Positions 8,732 to 17,499 of a stretch of DNA of 64,000 nucleotides are shown here, piece after piece. Position 1 is the stretch's first letter. Each line of letters starts with the position of its first letter. This stretch comes from CAVVNN01 sp963749605 (GTDB lineage Bacteria > Actinomycetota > Thermoleophilia > Solirubrobacterales > 70-9), in assembly GCA_963749605.1 (NCBI GenBank), contig CAVVNN010000002.1, forward strand, positions 868,001 through 932,000, in the 5' to 3' direction. The translations under genes were made by a program, and so were the position numbers. The notes under the pieces were generated by a model. The model did no database searches. It saw nothing but the letters and a program-made list of their open reading frames with translations, and had not been told where the DNA came from.

Positions 8732-9567
8732 CGCAGCACCATCGCGCTTCCCGCCGCGCAGACGATCGCGTCGTCGCGACCGAGTCGCGCCGCTGTCCGG
8801 TTTGCCCCCGCCAGGGTGGGGAAAAGTCCGAAAGCGGTAGGTCCGGAGCCGGTCAGCAGGGCGAGCGGCGCGCCGGCGGCCCGCAGCGCATCGAGCGCCT
8901 CGCCGATCTCGGGCCGCAGCGAGCGCGCCGCCGGCTCGAGGTCGTTCACGAGCAGGTCGAGGTAGGACAGCGGCGAGGCGCCGGCGCCGGCGATGCGGCG
9001 CAGGCGGTCGCCGATTTCCCTCAGCTCCTCGCCCGACCGGCCCAGCCCGAGGCGATCCGCCTCGGCGAAGACCTCGGCGGTGCCGAGCCCGCCGCCGCCT
9101 GGCAGCAGGACGACCGCGTGCGGCGCCGGGTCGGGGAGCCGCTCGACCCGCTCTCCCGCTCCCCCGACCAGCGCCAGCGAGGGAACTACCTGCGAGGGGA
9201 CGTCGGCGCCGATCTCGGCGGCAAGCGACGGCAGGTCGTCGACCTCGCCGGCGGCGAGACGGAGGACCGCCGCAGCGTCGGCGCTGCCGCCGCCCAGCCC
9301 GGCCGCGACCGGGATGCGCTTCTCGATCCGGATGCGAAGCGGCGGGTGCTCCCAGCCGCGCGCGCGCAGGCCAGCGAGAGCGCGGGCGGCGAGGTTCTCG
9401 CCGTCGACCCCGGGGCAGAGGACCTCGTCGCGCTCCGCCTCGGCGATCTCGATCGGGTCGGCGAGGGCGAGCGGCTCGAACAGGGAGCAGAGCTCGTGCA
9501 GCCCGTCGTCGCGCACCGCCCCCAGGTAGAGGCAGAGGTTGAGCTTGGCGGGGGCGTGAACGAGCAT
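8728..9567 (-). CDS. ispE: 4-diphosphocytidyl-2-C-methyl-D-erythritol kinase
   Basis: A GHMP kinase of the MEP isoprenoid pathway that phosphorylates CDP-ME. The 279-aa protein opens with HAPAKLNLCLYLGAVRDDGLHE, has the ATP-binding loop PVAAGLGGGSADAAA near residue 90, and ends with the LLTGSGPTAFGLF motif. It starts at ATG 9567, 5 nt after the rsmA stop; rsmA-ispE is a widespread actinobacterial gene pair. It overlaps the DedA-PAP2 start by 4 nt. Confidence 0.95.
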   Translation of the reverse strand: MLVHAPAKLNLCLYLGAVRDDGLHELCSLFEPLALADPIEIAEAERDEVLCPGVDGENLAARALAGLRARGWEHPPLRIRIEKRIPVAAGLGGGSADAAAVLRLAAGEVDDLPSLAAEIGADVPSQVVPSLALVGGAGERVERLPDPAPHAVVLLPGGGGLGTAEVFAEADRLGLGRSGEELREIGDRLRRIAGAGASPLSYLDLLVNDLEPAARSLRPEIGEALDALRAAGAPLALLTGSGPTAFGLFPTLAGANRTAARLGRDDAIVCAAGSAMVLR

Positions 9568-9572
9568 CGCGG

Positions 9573-10328
9573 TTAGCGCAGCTTCGCCGATAGGGCGACG
9601 AAGTCCTCGGGGGAGAGGGCCTCGGCGCGGGCGTTTTCGGGCAGGCCAAGCGCCGCCAGGGCGGCGCGCACCTCCTCCATCCCTCCGGGCCGCGCGTGCT
9701 CCAGCGAGCGGGCGAGGGACTTGCGGCGGTGGGCGAAGGCGGCGCGGATCAGCCCGCGGGTGGCCTCGTCGGCGCCGGGGCCCGTGCGGCGCAGCCGCAG
9801 GATCGCCGAGTCGACCCGGGGCCGCGGCCGGAACACCGCCGGGTCGACCTTGCGCAGCAGCTCGATCTCGCAGGCGACCTGCGCCACCACGCTGGCGGAG
9901 CCGTAGGTGCGGCTGCCGGGCCCGGCGCGAAGCCGGTCGGCGATCTCGCGCTGCACCATCACCGTCCAGCTCCGAACCGTCGGCAGCTGCTCGATCGTGC
10001 GCAGCAGCACCGGCGTCGCGACCGAGTAGGGGAGGTTGGCGACGACCGCCGTCGGCGCCGGACGCAGCGCGGCGAAGTCGAGCTTCATCGCGTCGCCCCA
10101 GTGCAGGCTGACGTTGGCCCGGGAGGCGACGGGGGCAAGGGCCTGCTCCAGCCCGCGATCGATCTCGACCGCGTGGACGTGCGCCGCGGCCGCCGCCAGC
10201 CGCCCGGTCAGCACCCCCTCCCCCGCCCCGACCTCCAGCACCACGTCCTCGGGCGAGAGACCGGCGTCGCGGACGATCGCGTCGAGCAGGTTCGGATCGA
10301 CGAGGAAGTTCTGGCCGAGCCGGACCAA
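9573..10328 (-). CDS. rsmA: 16S rRNA (adenine1518/1519-N6) dimethyltransferase
   Basis: KsgA/RsmA dimethylates two adenosines in helix 45 of 16S rRNA during 30S maturation. The sequence has LGQNFLVDPNLLDAIV (family N-terminal signature), the SAM motif LEVGAGEGVLTGRLA, and the catalytic motif ANLPYSVATPVL (NLPY) near residue 97. The C-terminal lobe ends in ALSPEDFVALS. The only convenient start after the tatD stop is TTG at 10328, giving a short N-terminus (251 aa); a non-standard start further upstream inside tatD is possible. Confidence 0.94.
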   Translation of the reverse strand: MVRLGQNFLVDPNLLDAIVRDAGLSPEDVVLEVGAGEGVLTGRLAAAAAHVHAVEIDRGLEQALAPVASRANVSLHWGDAMKLDFAALRPAPTAVVANLPYSVATPVLLRTIEQLPTVRSWTVMVQREIADRLRAGPGSRTYGSASVVAQVACEIELLRKVDPAVFRPRPRVDSAILRLRRTGPGADEATRGLIRAAFAHRRKSLARSLEHARPGGMEEVRAALAALGLPENARAEALSPEDFVALSAKLR

Positions 10329-10333
10329 CGGCG

Positions 10334-11101
10334 CTACCAGTCGAAGACGGCCTTTGCGTTCGCCTCCACGATCCGCTCCAGCTCCTCGTAGGAGACGCCC
10401 CGCACCTCGGCGACCGCCGCGGCCGTCGAGATGACGTGAGCCGGCTCGTTGGACCTGCCCCGCACCGGTTGCGGCGCCAGGTAGGGAGCGTCGGTCTCGA
10501 CCAGCACCAGCTCGTCGGGCAGCTTCGCCGCCGCCGCGCGCAGGGCGTCGGACTTGGGAAAGGTGACGATGCCCGAGAAAGAGCAGTACCAACCGCGCTC
10601 GATCGCGTCCTCCACCCGCCAGGGAGCGAGAAAGCAGTGCAGGATGACCGGCACGCCGCCCGCTCGCGCGTCGAGGATCTCGAAGACCTCGTCGGTGGCC
10701 GTGGTCTCGCCGTCGGGGTCGCGGGCATGGATGACGATCGGGAGCCCGCGCTCGCGGGCGATCTCGATCTGCGCCTCGAAGGCCCGACGCTGGTCGACGG
10801 GACCCGCGGTCTCGCGGTAATAGTCGATCCCCGTCTCCCCGATCGCGCGCACCTTCTCGTGAGCCGCGAGTCGCGAGACCTCGGCGCCGAGGGCGTCGTC
10901 GAACTCGCCCGCCGAGGTCGGGTGACAGCCCACACTCGCAAACACCCCCTCGTGGCGCTCCGCCCCCGCGATCGCCTCGGCGTTGGTCTCGCCCCCGAGG
11001 CCGACGTTGAGCATTCGCCCAACCCCGGCCTCCCGCGCCGCCGCGACGACGTCGGCCTCGGGCCGCTCGCAGAGAAACAGATGAGTGTGGGAGTCGACCA
11101 T
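10334..11101 (-). CDS. tatD: TatD-family metal-dependent DNase
   Basis: A 255-aa TatD-type metal hydrolase (TIM barrel) implicated in DNA-fragment and repair nuclease activity. The metal ligands are visible in order: the HTHL motif at residues 5-8, the Glu in GETGIDYY near 92, HARD near 128, the HCF histidine near 153 and ETDAPYLAP near 205. The ATG at 11101 overlaps the metG TGA by 1 nt. It lies between metG and rsmA, the typical metG-tatD-rsmA order. Confidence 0.94.
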   Translation of the reverse strand: MVDSHTHLFLCERPEADVVAAAREAGVGRMLNVGLGGETNAEAIAGAERHEGVFASVGCHPTSAGEFDDALGAEVSRLAAHEKVRAIGETGIDYYRETAGPVDQRRAFEAQIEIARERGLPIVIHARDPDGETTATDEVFEILDARAGGVPVILHCFLAPWRVEDAIERGWYCSFSGIVTFPKSDALRAAAAKLPDELVLVETDAPYLAPQPVRGRSNEPAHVISTAAAVAEVRGVSYEELERIVEANAKAVFDW

Positions 11102-12606
11102 CAGGCCGGCGCCTCGATCTTCGGGAAGAGCGGTGGCACTCGCGCCACCTGCTGGCCACCGGGGCGAGAGCCGAGCTCGGCGAGCGCACGGGACTCCTCG
11201 CCCAGCGCCTCGAGCACTTGCTCCCCCGTCCGCGGCAGGTACGGCAGCAGCAGCAGCGTCGTCACCCGCAGGCCCTCCACCAGGTTGTAGAGGACCTCGT
11301 CGAGGCGCTCGGGGTCGGCCTCGTCGCGAGCCAGCTCCCACGGCTTCGTCTCCTCGACGAAGCGGTTGAGCCGGCGCACCAGCTTCCAGGCCTCCTCCAG
11401 CGCCTGGGTCAGCTCGGCCCGGTCGAGCAGGCTGGAGAAGCGGCCGACGGCGCCTTCGAAGTCCTCGGCGAGCACAGCGTCGACCGCCGCCGGGGGGGCG
11501 ACGCCGGCCCGGTAGCGCTCGACCATCGCCGTCACCCGGCTCGCCAGGTTGCCGTAGTCGTTGGCGAGCTCGGCCTCGTAGCGAGCCTCGAAGCCGGCGG
11601 TGGAGATCGAGCCGTCCTGGCCGAAGCTGACCTCGCGGAAGCAGTAGAAGCGCAGCGCATCGGCGCCGAAGCGTTCGATGACCTCGAACGGGTCGAGCAC
11701 GTTGCCCAACGACTTCGACATCTTCTTCTCGCCCATCAGCAGGTAGCCGTGGATCGCCATCCGCTGCGGCGGCTCGAGGTCCGCCGCCCACAGCAGCGCC
11801 GGCCAGATCACCGCGTGGAACTTGAGGATGTCCTTCGCCATCACGTGCAGGCTCGCCGGCCAGTAGCGGCCGGTCAGGTCCTCCCCCTCCCGGGCGAAGG
11901 TCAGCGCCGTGACGTAGTTGAGGAGCGCGTCGAACCACACGTACATCCGCTGCTCGGGGTCCCACGGCAGCGGCAGCCCCCACTTCAGGCTCGGGCGCGA
12001 GAGCGAGACGTCTTCGAGCCCCTGCTTGATGAACGAGACCGCCTCGTTGCGACGGAAGTCGGGGACGACGAAGTCGGGCCGTTCCTCGTAGAGGCCTTCG
12101 AGCTGAGCCTGGAAGGCGGAGAGGCGGAAGAACCAGTTCTCCTCGCGTTCCTTCTCCAGCGGGATCTCGTGGATCGGGCAGGTGTGGCCGGGACCGAGCT
12201 CGCGCTCGGTCTTGAAATCCGCGCAGCGCGGGCAGTACCAGCCTTCGTAGACGCCCTTCGTCACCCAGCCGTTGTCGTAGACCCGCTGCATGATCTCGGC
12301 GACCTTCTCCTTGTGCCTCGGGTCCGAGGTGCGGATGAAGAAGTCGTTGGTGGCGTCGATGATCGGCATCAGCTGGCGGAACTTCTCGGCGTTGCGGTCG
12401 GCCAGCTCCTGCGGCGAGATCCCCTCACGCTCGGCCGCAGTCTCGATCGGCTCGCCGTGCTCGTCGGTGCCGGTGAGGAAGAAGACGTCCTCGCCGCGCT
12501 GGCGCATGTGGCGGGCGAGCACGTCGGCCGCCAGCGTCGAGTAGGCGTGGCCGAGGTGCGGCTCGGCGTTGACGTAGTAGATCGGGGTGGTGACGTAGTA
12601 GGACAC
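11101..12606 (-). CDS. metG: methionyl-tRNA synthetase
   Basis: Charges initiator and elongator tRNA-Met. The 501-aa class I synthetase has the HIGH-type motif as HLGH at residues 17-20 and the KMSKS loop in GEKKMSKSLGN near 295. A single zinc knuckle has CPRC and CPIH pairs around residues 123-145, resembling the Thermus/actinobacterial type. There is no C-terminal tRNA-binding extension, which matches the short form. It starts at GTG 12606. It is part of the leftward operon ROK-rsmI-metG-tatD-rsmA-ispE, 6 nt from rsmI. Confidence 0.97.
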   Translation of the reverse strand: MSYYVTTPIYYVNAEPHLGHAYSTLAADVLARHMRQRGEDVFFLTGTDEHGEPIETAAEREGISPQELADRNAEKFRQLMPIIDATNDFFIRTSDPRHKEKVAEIMQRVYDNGWVTKGVYEGWYCPRCADFKTERELGPGHTCPIHEIPLEKEREENWFFRLSAFQAQLEGLYEERPDFVVPDFRRNEAVSFIKQGLEDVSLSRPSLKWGLPLPWDPEQRMYVWFDALLNYVTALTFAREGEDLTGRYWPASLHVMAKDILKFHAVIWPALLWAADLEPPQRMAIHGYLLMGEKKMSKSLGNVLDPFEVIERFGADALRFYCFREVSFGQDGSISTAGFEARYEAELANDYGNLASRVTAMVERYRAGVAPPAAVDAVLAEDFEGAVGRFSSLLDRAELTQALEEAWKLVRRLNRFVEETKPWELARDEADPERLDEVLYNLVEGLRVTTLLLLPYLPRTGEQVLEALGEESRALAELGSRPGGQQVARVPPLFPKIEAPA

Positions 12607-12612
12607 GGCTCT

Positions 12613-13440
12613 CTACTTTCGCGCCTCGCGACCGGTCAGCGCCTTGTAGAGGTCGTTGGCGCGGGTCCCCGTCAGCGCCGCGACGACGCTGGCGGCGGCG
12701 CGCGGGCGCGCGCCCGACTGGACCAGGTGACGCAGGGCGTCGACCGCGAAGCCGACGTCCTTGTCGTGCTCCTCGGCGGCGGCGGGGCCGATCACCAGCA
12801 CGATCTCTCCCTTGACGTCACCGCGGAAGCGCCGCGCCAGCTCGCCGAGGGAGCCGCGGGCCACCTCCTCGTGCATCTTCGAGAGCTCGCGACAGACCGC
12901 GGCCGGGCGGTCGGGGGCGATCGCCGCCAGCGCCGCCAGGGAGTCGCCGACCCGACGGGGCGACTCGAACGCGACCACGGTCTCCGCCGAGCGCAGCACC
13001 CGCTCCATCTCGCCGGCGCGCTTGGGGAGGAAGCCCTCGAAGCGCCAGCGGTCGGTGGGGAGGCCGGAGGCGACCAGAGCAACCGGCACGACAGAGGGGC
13101 CGGGAAGCACCGTCACCTCGAGATTGCGCTCGATGCAGCGGCGGATCAGCCGGTAGCCGGGGTCGGAGATCGCCGGCATGCCGGCGTCGGAGACGAGGGC
13201 GACGACGTCGCCGCGCTCGATTCGCTGCGCCAGCTCCGTCGCCCGCGCCGCTTCGTTGCCCTCGTGGTTGGAAACGAGACGCGGCGCGGGGCGGATCCTC
13301 AACTTGTCGAGCAGCCCCCCGGTGCGCCGCGTGTCCTCACAGGCGATGTAGTCGGCTTCGACCAGGGCGTCGCGGACGCGCGGCGAGACGTCGTCGAGGT
13401 TGCCGATCGGGGTCGGGCAGACGATCAGCCTGCCGGGCAT
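12613..13440 (-). CDS. rsmI: 16S rRNA (cytidine1402-2'-O)-methyltransferase
   Basis: RsmI 2'-O-methylates C1402 in the decoding centre. The 275-aa tetrapyrrole-methylase-fold protein begins MPGRLIVCPTPIGNLDDVSP. It contains ACEDTRRTGGLL, LVSNHEGNE, the SAM loop ALVSDAGMPAISDPGY and VLPGPSVVPVALVASGLP. The ATG at 13440 gives the conventional N-terminus; a start ten codons upstream would lie inside the ROK gene. It overlaps the ROK stop by ATGA. Confidence 0.95.
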   Translation of the reverse strand: MPGRLIVCPTPIGNLDDVSPRVRDALVEADYIACEDTRRTGGLLDKLRIRPAPRLVSNHEGNEAARATELAQRIERGDVVALVSDAGMPAISDPGYRLIRRCIERNLEVTVLPGPSVVPVALVASGLPTDRWRFEGFLPKRAGEMERVLRSAETVVAFESPRRVGDSLAALAAIAPDRPAAVCRELSKMHEEVARGSLGELARRFRGDVKGEIVLVIGPAAAEEHDKDVGFAVDALRHLVQSGARPRAAASVVAALTGTRANDLYKALTGREARK

Positions 13441-14402
13441 CAGCCCGCCTCCCGGTCCAGCTCGATCCACGCCATCGCGGCGGCGCCGACCATCCCCGCG
13501 TCAGGCCCCATCTCCGCCGCGACGACCGGCGTTTCGTTCATCGGCGGCAACGCCCGCGCGTGCAGCTCGCGGCGAGCCGGCTCCAGCAGCAACTCGCCCG
13601 CGGCCATCGCGCCGCCGCCGACCACGATCGTGTCCGGCTCGAAGATGTTGGCGAAGCTGGCGAAGGCGGCGCCGAGGCGCGTCCCGATCAGGTCGAAGAC
13701 CGCGATCGAAGTGGCGTCGCCGGCGAGAGCGGCCTCTGTCACCGCCTTGCCGTCGATCGCCTTGCCCGCGGCGAGGAGCTGGCCGATCGCCGAGTCCGGG
13801 TTCCGCTCGGCGGCCTCCCGCCCCTCGCGGCCGATCGCGGTGCCGGAGGCCATCGTCTCCACGCAGCCCCGCCCGGGGCAGTTGCCCTGGCAGCGCGGGC
13901 CGTCGAGGTCGATCACGGTGTGGCCCAGCTCGGCGCCGGCCCCGGTCGAGCCCCGGTAGACCTCGCCGCCGATGATCAGGCCGCCGCCGATCCCGGTGCC
14001 GATCGTCAGCATCACCACGTTTTCGGCGTCTCGCGCGGCGCCGTACAGATGCTCGGCCAGCACGGCGACGTTGGCGTCGTTGTCGACGAAAACCGGCAGC
14101 CCGGTCCGCTCGGAGACGAGGTCGCGAACCGGCAGGTCGGCGATCGGCAGGTTCACCGCCGAGACCGCGACGCCGCGGCGGCGATCGATCGTCGCCGGGA
14201 TGCCGAGCCCGATCGCGGCGGCCTCGGGGCACGCCTTCCGCGCCTCGTCGATCTCGCGCACCAACAGCTCCACCAGCTCGTCCTCGCTCTGCCCGGTCGA
14301 GGCCTCCCGGCTCTCCCACAGCACCTTGGAATCGCGGTCGAGAACCCCGACGAGCATCTTCGTCCCGCCAAGGTCGACCCCGATGGCCTGCCCCCCGCTC
14401 AC
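13440..14402 (-). CDS. ROK-family sugar kinase (probable glucokinase)
   Basis: A 320-aa ROK kinase. Seen directly: the ATP phosphate-1 motif GVDLGGTKMLVGV at the N-terminus, the catalytic VFVDNDANVAVLAEH near 105-119, and the ROK zinc site from GAELGHTVIDL to CQGNCPGRGCVE near 160-180. ROK proteins without an HTH, such as this one, are usually glucokinases. Sugar specificity cannot be settled from sequence. It starts at GTG 14402, is divergent from the LCP gene, and is the first gene of the long leftward operon. Confidence 0.86.
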   Translation of the reverse strand: MSGGQAIGVDLGGTKMLVGVLDRDSKVLWESREASTGQSEDELVELLVREIDEARKACPEAAAIGLGIPATIDRRRGVAVSAVNLPIADLPVRDLVSERTGLPVFVDNDANVAVLAEHLYGAARDAENVVMLTIGTGIGGGLIIGGEVYRGSTGAGAELGHTVIDLDGPRCQGNCPGRGCVETMASGTAIGREGREAAERNPDSAIGQLLAAGKAIDGKAVTEAALAGDATSIAVFDLIGTRLGAAFASFANIFEPDTIVVGGGAMAAGELLLEPARRELHARALPPMNETPVVAAEMGPDAGMVGAAAMAWIELDREAG

Positions 14403-14464
14403 GAGCGGATGGGGGGAGGCTGAAGGCGGACGACCGCGGGCATCGGCATGATTTCTAGCCCTTT

Positions 14465-15697
14465 ATGCCTGACAACGGCGAGCAGCAGCCCTCGGGGCCG
14501 CCCGAATACAAGGTCTACCGGTCCCGCAGGAGCCTCTTGTCCCGGTTGCGAGCCCCTGACCTCTCGGGCCTGCGAAAGCGGGGAAAGCGATCGCCGAAGG
14601 AGCCGGGCGACCGCCCGGGGCGGCGCAAGCGACCCGAGCCGCCGCGCCGCTGGAGCGCCAAGCGCGTGCTCAAATGGGTCGCGCTGGCGGCGCTTGGCTG
14701 GATCCTGCTCAGCTTCCTCGCCTTCGCCGTCTCCGCCCAGCTGCAGGCCTTCAAGCTCTCCGGCGAAGCCAAGGACGCGCTGCACGGCAATCCCTTCCTA
14801 CTGCCAAGTGCGCAGACGATCCTCGTCCTCGGCACCGACGCGCGGCCGCCCGACACCAAGGAGCCCGGCGCCCCTCACTCGCAGAAGTGCTTCGAACAGC
14901 AGTCCCACGGCGACGCCCCCCACGACGGCTGTGAAGCCGGCGAATACCGGGCCGACACGCTGATGCTGATCCGGGCCGGCGGCGGCAGCTTCCGCAAACT
15001 CTCGATCCCGCGCGACAGCTACGCCAAAATCCCCGGCCACGAAACGACGAAAATCAACGCCGCCTTCGCCTTCGGCGGCGCCGCGCTGCAGATCAAGGCG
15101 ATCGAGCAGTTCCTCAGAGTCAAGATCGACCACGTCGCGATCGTCGACTTCACCGGCTTCGAAAAGCTGATCGACGCCGTCGGCGGAGTCGAAGTGAACG
15201 TCCCCCACAAGCTCTGCTCCGACATCTCCGGCGGCGCCGGCGGCGGCCAGGGCGGGGTGACGCTGCGGCTGCACAAGGGCGAGAACACCCTCGACGGGGA
15301 AAAGGCCCTCGCCTACGCACGCACCAGGGAGCCAAGCGAATGCCCGGGCCCGGGCAAGAGCGCCTACACGCTCGGCTACAACGACCTCGCCCGCGAGAAG
15401 GCGCAGCAGTCGGTGATCAACGGGATCAAGGGCCGCCTCACCGACCCCCTCCGCCTCCCCTACAACTTCGTCAAGGGCCCGATCATCGGCTGGGACGCGC
15501 CAAAGGCGTTCGTCAGCGACATGGGCTTCCTGACGATGCCGCAGCTGATCCTCTCGGCGGCGATCGGCGGCGAATCTGGCGCCGATGTGCTCTGCGGCTC
15601 GCCGAAGTCGGGCTGCAACCTCGATGGGCCGGGGGGCAGCATCGAAGTTCCCGACTCGGTCCGCCGCAGGGCGGCGCACCGACTCTTAAACGGCTAG
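14465..15697 (+). CDS. LytR-CpsA-Psr (LCP) family cell-wall glycopolymer ligase
   Basis: LCP proteins transfer polyprenyl-linked glycopolymers onto peptidoglycan outside the membrane. The 410-aa protein has a basic cytoplasmic tail (residues 1-65), one membrane anchor at about 69-90, and then the LCP domain. That domain has TILVLGTDAR near 117, the pyrophosphate-contacting arginines in RADTLML, and SIPRDSYAKIP, followed by KINAAFAFGG and VDFTGFEKLIDAVGGVEV. An unusual cysteine-containing insertion (KCFEQQ ... DGCEAGEY) sits between the first two motifs, and more cysteines follow. It starts at ATG 14465, is divergent from the ROK gene, and appears monocistronic. Confidence 0.93.
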   Translation: MPDNGEQQPSGPPEYKVYRSRRSLLSRLRAPDLSGLRKRGKRSPKEPGDRPGRRKRPEPPRRWSAKRVLKWVALAALGWILLSFLAFAVSAQLQAFKLSGEAKDALHGNPFLLPSAQTILVLGTDARPPDTKEPGAPHSQKCFEQQSHGDAPHDGCEAGEYRADTLMLIRAGGGSFRKLSIPRDSYAKIPGHETTKINAAFAFGGAALQIKAIEQFLRVKIDHVAIVDFTGFEKLIDAVGGVEVNVPHKLCSDISGGAGGGQGGVTLRLHKGENTLDGEKALAYARTREPSECPGPGKSAYTLGYNDLAREKAQQSVINGIKGRLTDPLRLPYNFVKGPIIGWDAPKAFVSDMGFLTMPQLILSAAIGGESGADVLCGSPKSGCNLDGPGGSIEVPDSVRRRAAHRLLNG

Positions 15698-15719
15698 CCG
15701 GCGGCCGAGTGATGTCTTA

Positions 15720-15737
15720 ACCACACCAGAGTGTGGT
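15720..15737. terminator. short perfect hairpin between convergent LCP and FmdB-type genes
   Basis: Arms ACCACAC (15720-15726) and GTGTGGT (15731-15737) around the loop CAGA. It lies in the 47-bp gap where the rightward LCP gene and the leftward FmdB-type gene converge, so it could terminate both. The T-run is weak, so intrinsic termination is inferred. Confidence 0.5.
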
Positions 15738-15744
15738 CAATGCA

Positions 15745-16065
15745 TCAGTCGCCGGTGGCGGCCTTCGCCTTGGAGTCGGCAGGCTTCTTCGAGTCGGAGG
15801 ATTTCGAGTCGGCGGAGCCGGAATCCGACGAGCTCTTGGAGTCGCTCGATCCCTCCGAGGAGGCGCCGCCCTCCTTGCCGCCGCCCTTCTTCCTGCCGTA
15901 GTCGGTGTTGTAGAAGCCGGAGCCCTTGAAGTGGACCGCGACCGGGTGCAGAACCCGCTCGGCCGGCGCCCCGCACTCCTGGCACTCGGTCAGCGGCTCG
16001 TCGGCCATCTTCTGAATCACGTCGAAGACGTGCCCGTTGGCGCACTTGTACTCGTAGATCGGCAT
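15745..16065 (-). CDS. FmdB-type zinc-ribbon protein with Ser/Lys-rich tail
   Basis: A 106-aa protein. The first 60 residues match the FmdB/CxxC_CxxC_SSSS putative regulatory family, opening with MPIYEYKCANGHVFDVIQ. The zinc ligands are partly altered: C8 and the pair C28/C31 are present, but the usual second Cys of the first pair is missing, with H12 as a possible substitute. Residues 60-106 are a low-complexity tail of Ser, Lys, Asp and Gly. It starts at ATG 16065, divergent from glyQS by 41 bp. The function of this family is not established. Confidence 0.85.
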   Translation of the reverse strand: MPIYEYKCANGHVFDVIQKMADEPLTECQECGAPAERVLHPVAVHFKGSGFYNTDYGRKKGGGKEGGASSEGSSDSKSSSDSGSADSKSSDSKKPADSKAKAATGD

Positions 16066-16106
16066 GGCGCGGGGATTATCGCAAGGCCGCCATATACGGT
16101 TCCGGC

Positions 16107-17474
16107 ATGGCAGAGGAAACCGCCCACGAGGTCTCGATGGAGGAGATCGTCGCGCTCTGCAAGCGGCGCGGCTTCGTCTTCCCGTCCTCGGAGATCTACG
16201 GCGGCCTCGGGTCGACCTACGACTACGGCCACTACGGCGTCCTGCTGAAGAACAACGTCAAAGCCGAGTGGTGGCGGGCGATGCTCCAGGACCGCGACGA
16301 CATCGTCGCGCTCGACTCGGCGATCCTCCAGCACCCGCGGGTGTGGGAGGCATCCGGTCACCTGGAAGGCTTCACCGACCCACTGGTCGACTGCCGCACC
16401 TGCAAGCTGCGCTTCCGCGCCGACAAGCTCGAGGACGGGCAGTGCGGTGAGAAGCCGTCGAAGAAGCCCGGCGAGGGACCTAACTGCGACCTCACCGAGC
16501 CGCGCCAGTTCAACCTGATGTTCGAGACCCACGTCGGGCCGGTGGCGGGCGAGGGCTCGGAGGTCTACCTGCGCCCGGAGACCGCGCAGGGCATCTTCAT
16601 CAACTTCAAGAACGTGCTCCAGTTCGCGCGCCGCAAGCCACCGTTCGGGATCGCCCAGATCGGCAAGTCCTTCCGCAACGAGATCACCCCGGGCAACTTC
16701 ATCTTCCGCACCCGCGAGTTCGAGCAGATGGAGATGGAGTTCTTCGTCCCACCGCCGGACGCCGAGCGCTGGTACCGGGCCTGGATCGAAGAGCGCGAGC
16801 GCTGGTACACCGAGCTGGGAATCCGCCCCGAGCTCCTGCGAGTCCGCGCCCACGACCCCGACGAGCTCGCCCACTACTCCTCGGGCACCAGCGACATCGA
16901 GTACCTCTTCCCGATCGGCTGGTCGGAGCTGGAGGGGATCGCCAAACGCGGCGACTTCGACCTCACCCAGCACACCAAGTTCAGCGGCGAGAAGCTCGAG
17001 TACTTCGACCAGCAGACCAAGGAGCGCTACGTCCCCCACGTGATCGAGCCCGCGGCGGGCGCCGACCGCGCCACGCTCGCCTTCCTCGTCGACGCCTACG
17101 ACGTCGAGGAGGTCGAGGGCCGCCAGCGCACCGTGCTGCGCCTCCACCCCCGCCTCGCCCCGGTCAAGGTCGCCGTCCTCCCCCTCGTCTCCAAGGAGGG
17201 GATGCCGGAGAAGGCCCGCGAGGTCTTCGGGGACCTCCGCCGCAAGCTCCCCGCCGAGTTCGACGAGGGCGGCTCGATCGGCAAGCGCTACCGCCGCCAG
17301 GACGAGATCGGCACCCCCTGGGGCGTCACCGTCGACGGCCAGACGATGGAGGACGACACCGTCACCCTCCGCGACCGCGACACCCTGGAGCAGGTCCGCG
17401 TCCCGGTCGAGGGCCTGGCCGACGACCTGGCCGCCCGCCTAGACCAGCCCTGGCGCTCTCCCAAGCTGGGCTGA
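16107..17474 (+). CDS. glyQS: glycyl-tRNA synthetase, alpha2 type
   Basis: Charges tRNA-Gly. The 455-aa protein is the single-chain class II type found in Actinobacteria, Thermus and eukaryotes, not the alpha/beta type. It has the N-terminal family signature (CKRRGFVFPSSEIYGGLGST, then YDYG), a CRTC ... C zinc-type insertion, motif 2 (LRPETAQGIFINF and GKSFRNEITPGNF) and motif 3 in the SGTSDIEYLFPIG-EGIA region. The C-terminal anticodon domain contains LAPVKVAVLPLV. It starts at ATG 16107. Confidence 0.97.
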   Translation: MAEETAHEVSMEEIVALCKRRGFVFPSSEIYGGLGSTYDYGHYGVLLKNNVKAEWWRAMLQDRDDIVALDSAILQHPRVWEASGHLEGFTDPLVDCRTCKLRFRADKLEDGQCGEKPSKKPGEGPNCDLTEPRQFNLMFETHVGPVAGEGSEVYLRPETAQGIFINFKNVLQFARRKPPFGIAQIGKSFRNEITPGNFIFRTREFEQMEMEFFVPPPDAERWYRAWIEERERWYTELGIRPELLRVRAHDPDELAHYSSGTSDIEYLFPIGWSELEGIAKRGDFDLTQHTKFSGEKLEYFDQQTKERYVPHVIEPAAGADRATLAFLVDAYDVEEVEGRQRTVLRLHPRLAPVKVAVLPLVSKEGMPEKAREVFGDLRRKLPAEFDEGGSIGKRYRRQDEIGTPWGVTVDGQTMEDDTVTLRDRDTLEQVRVPVEGLADDLAARLDQPWRSPKLG

Positions 17475-17499
17475 GCCGAGGCACGCGCAGCGCACGGGC

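Noticed and set aside
8728..11022. 764-codon leftward frame spanning ispE, rsmA and tatD
   Set aside because: Only the ispE portion has protein-like sequence; the upstream part is the wrong frame of rsmA and tatD. The true ispE start is ATG 9567.
11218..13959. Very long rightward open frame (913 codons) opposite metG and rsmI
   Set aside because: It lies entirely opposite well-identified genes and has the Arg/Gly/Val/Asp-rich, repetitive composition of antisense frames in GC-rich DNA; no domain is recognisable. Similar frames at 22904-24868, 18264-20489 and 3445-4890 were rejected for the same reason.
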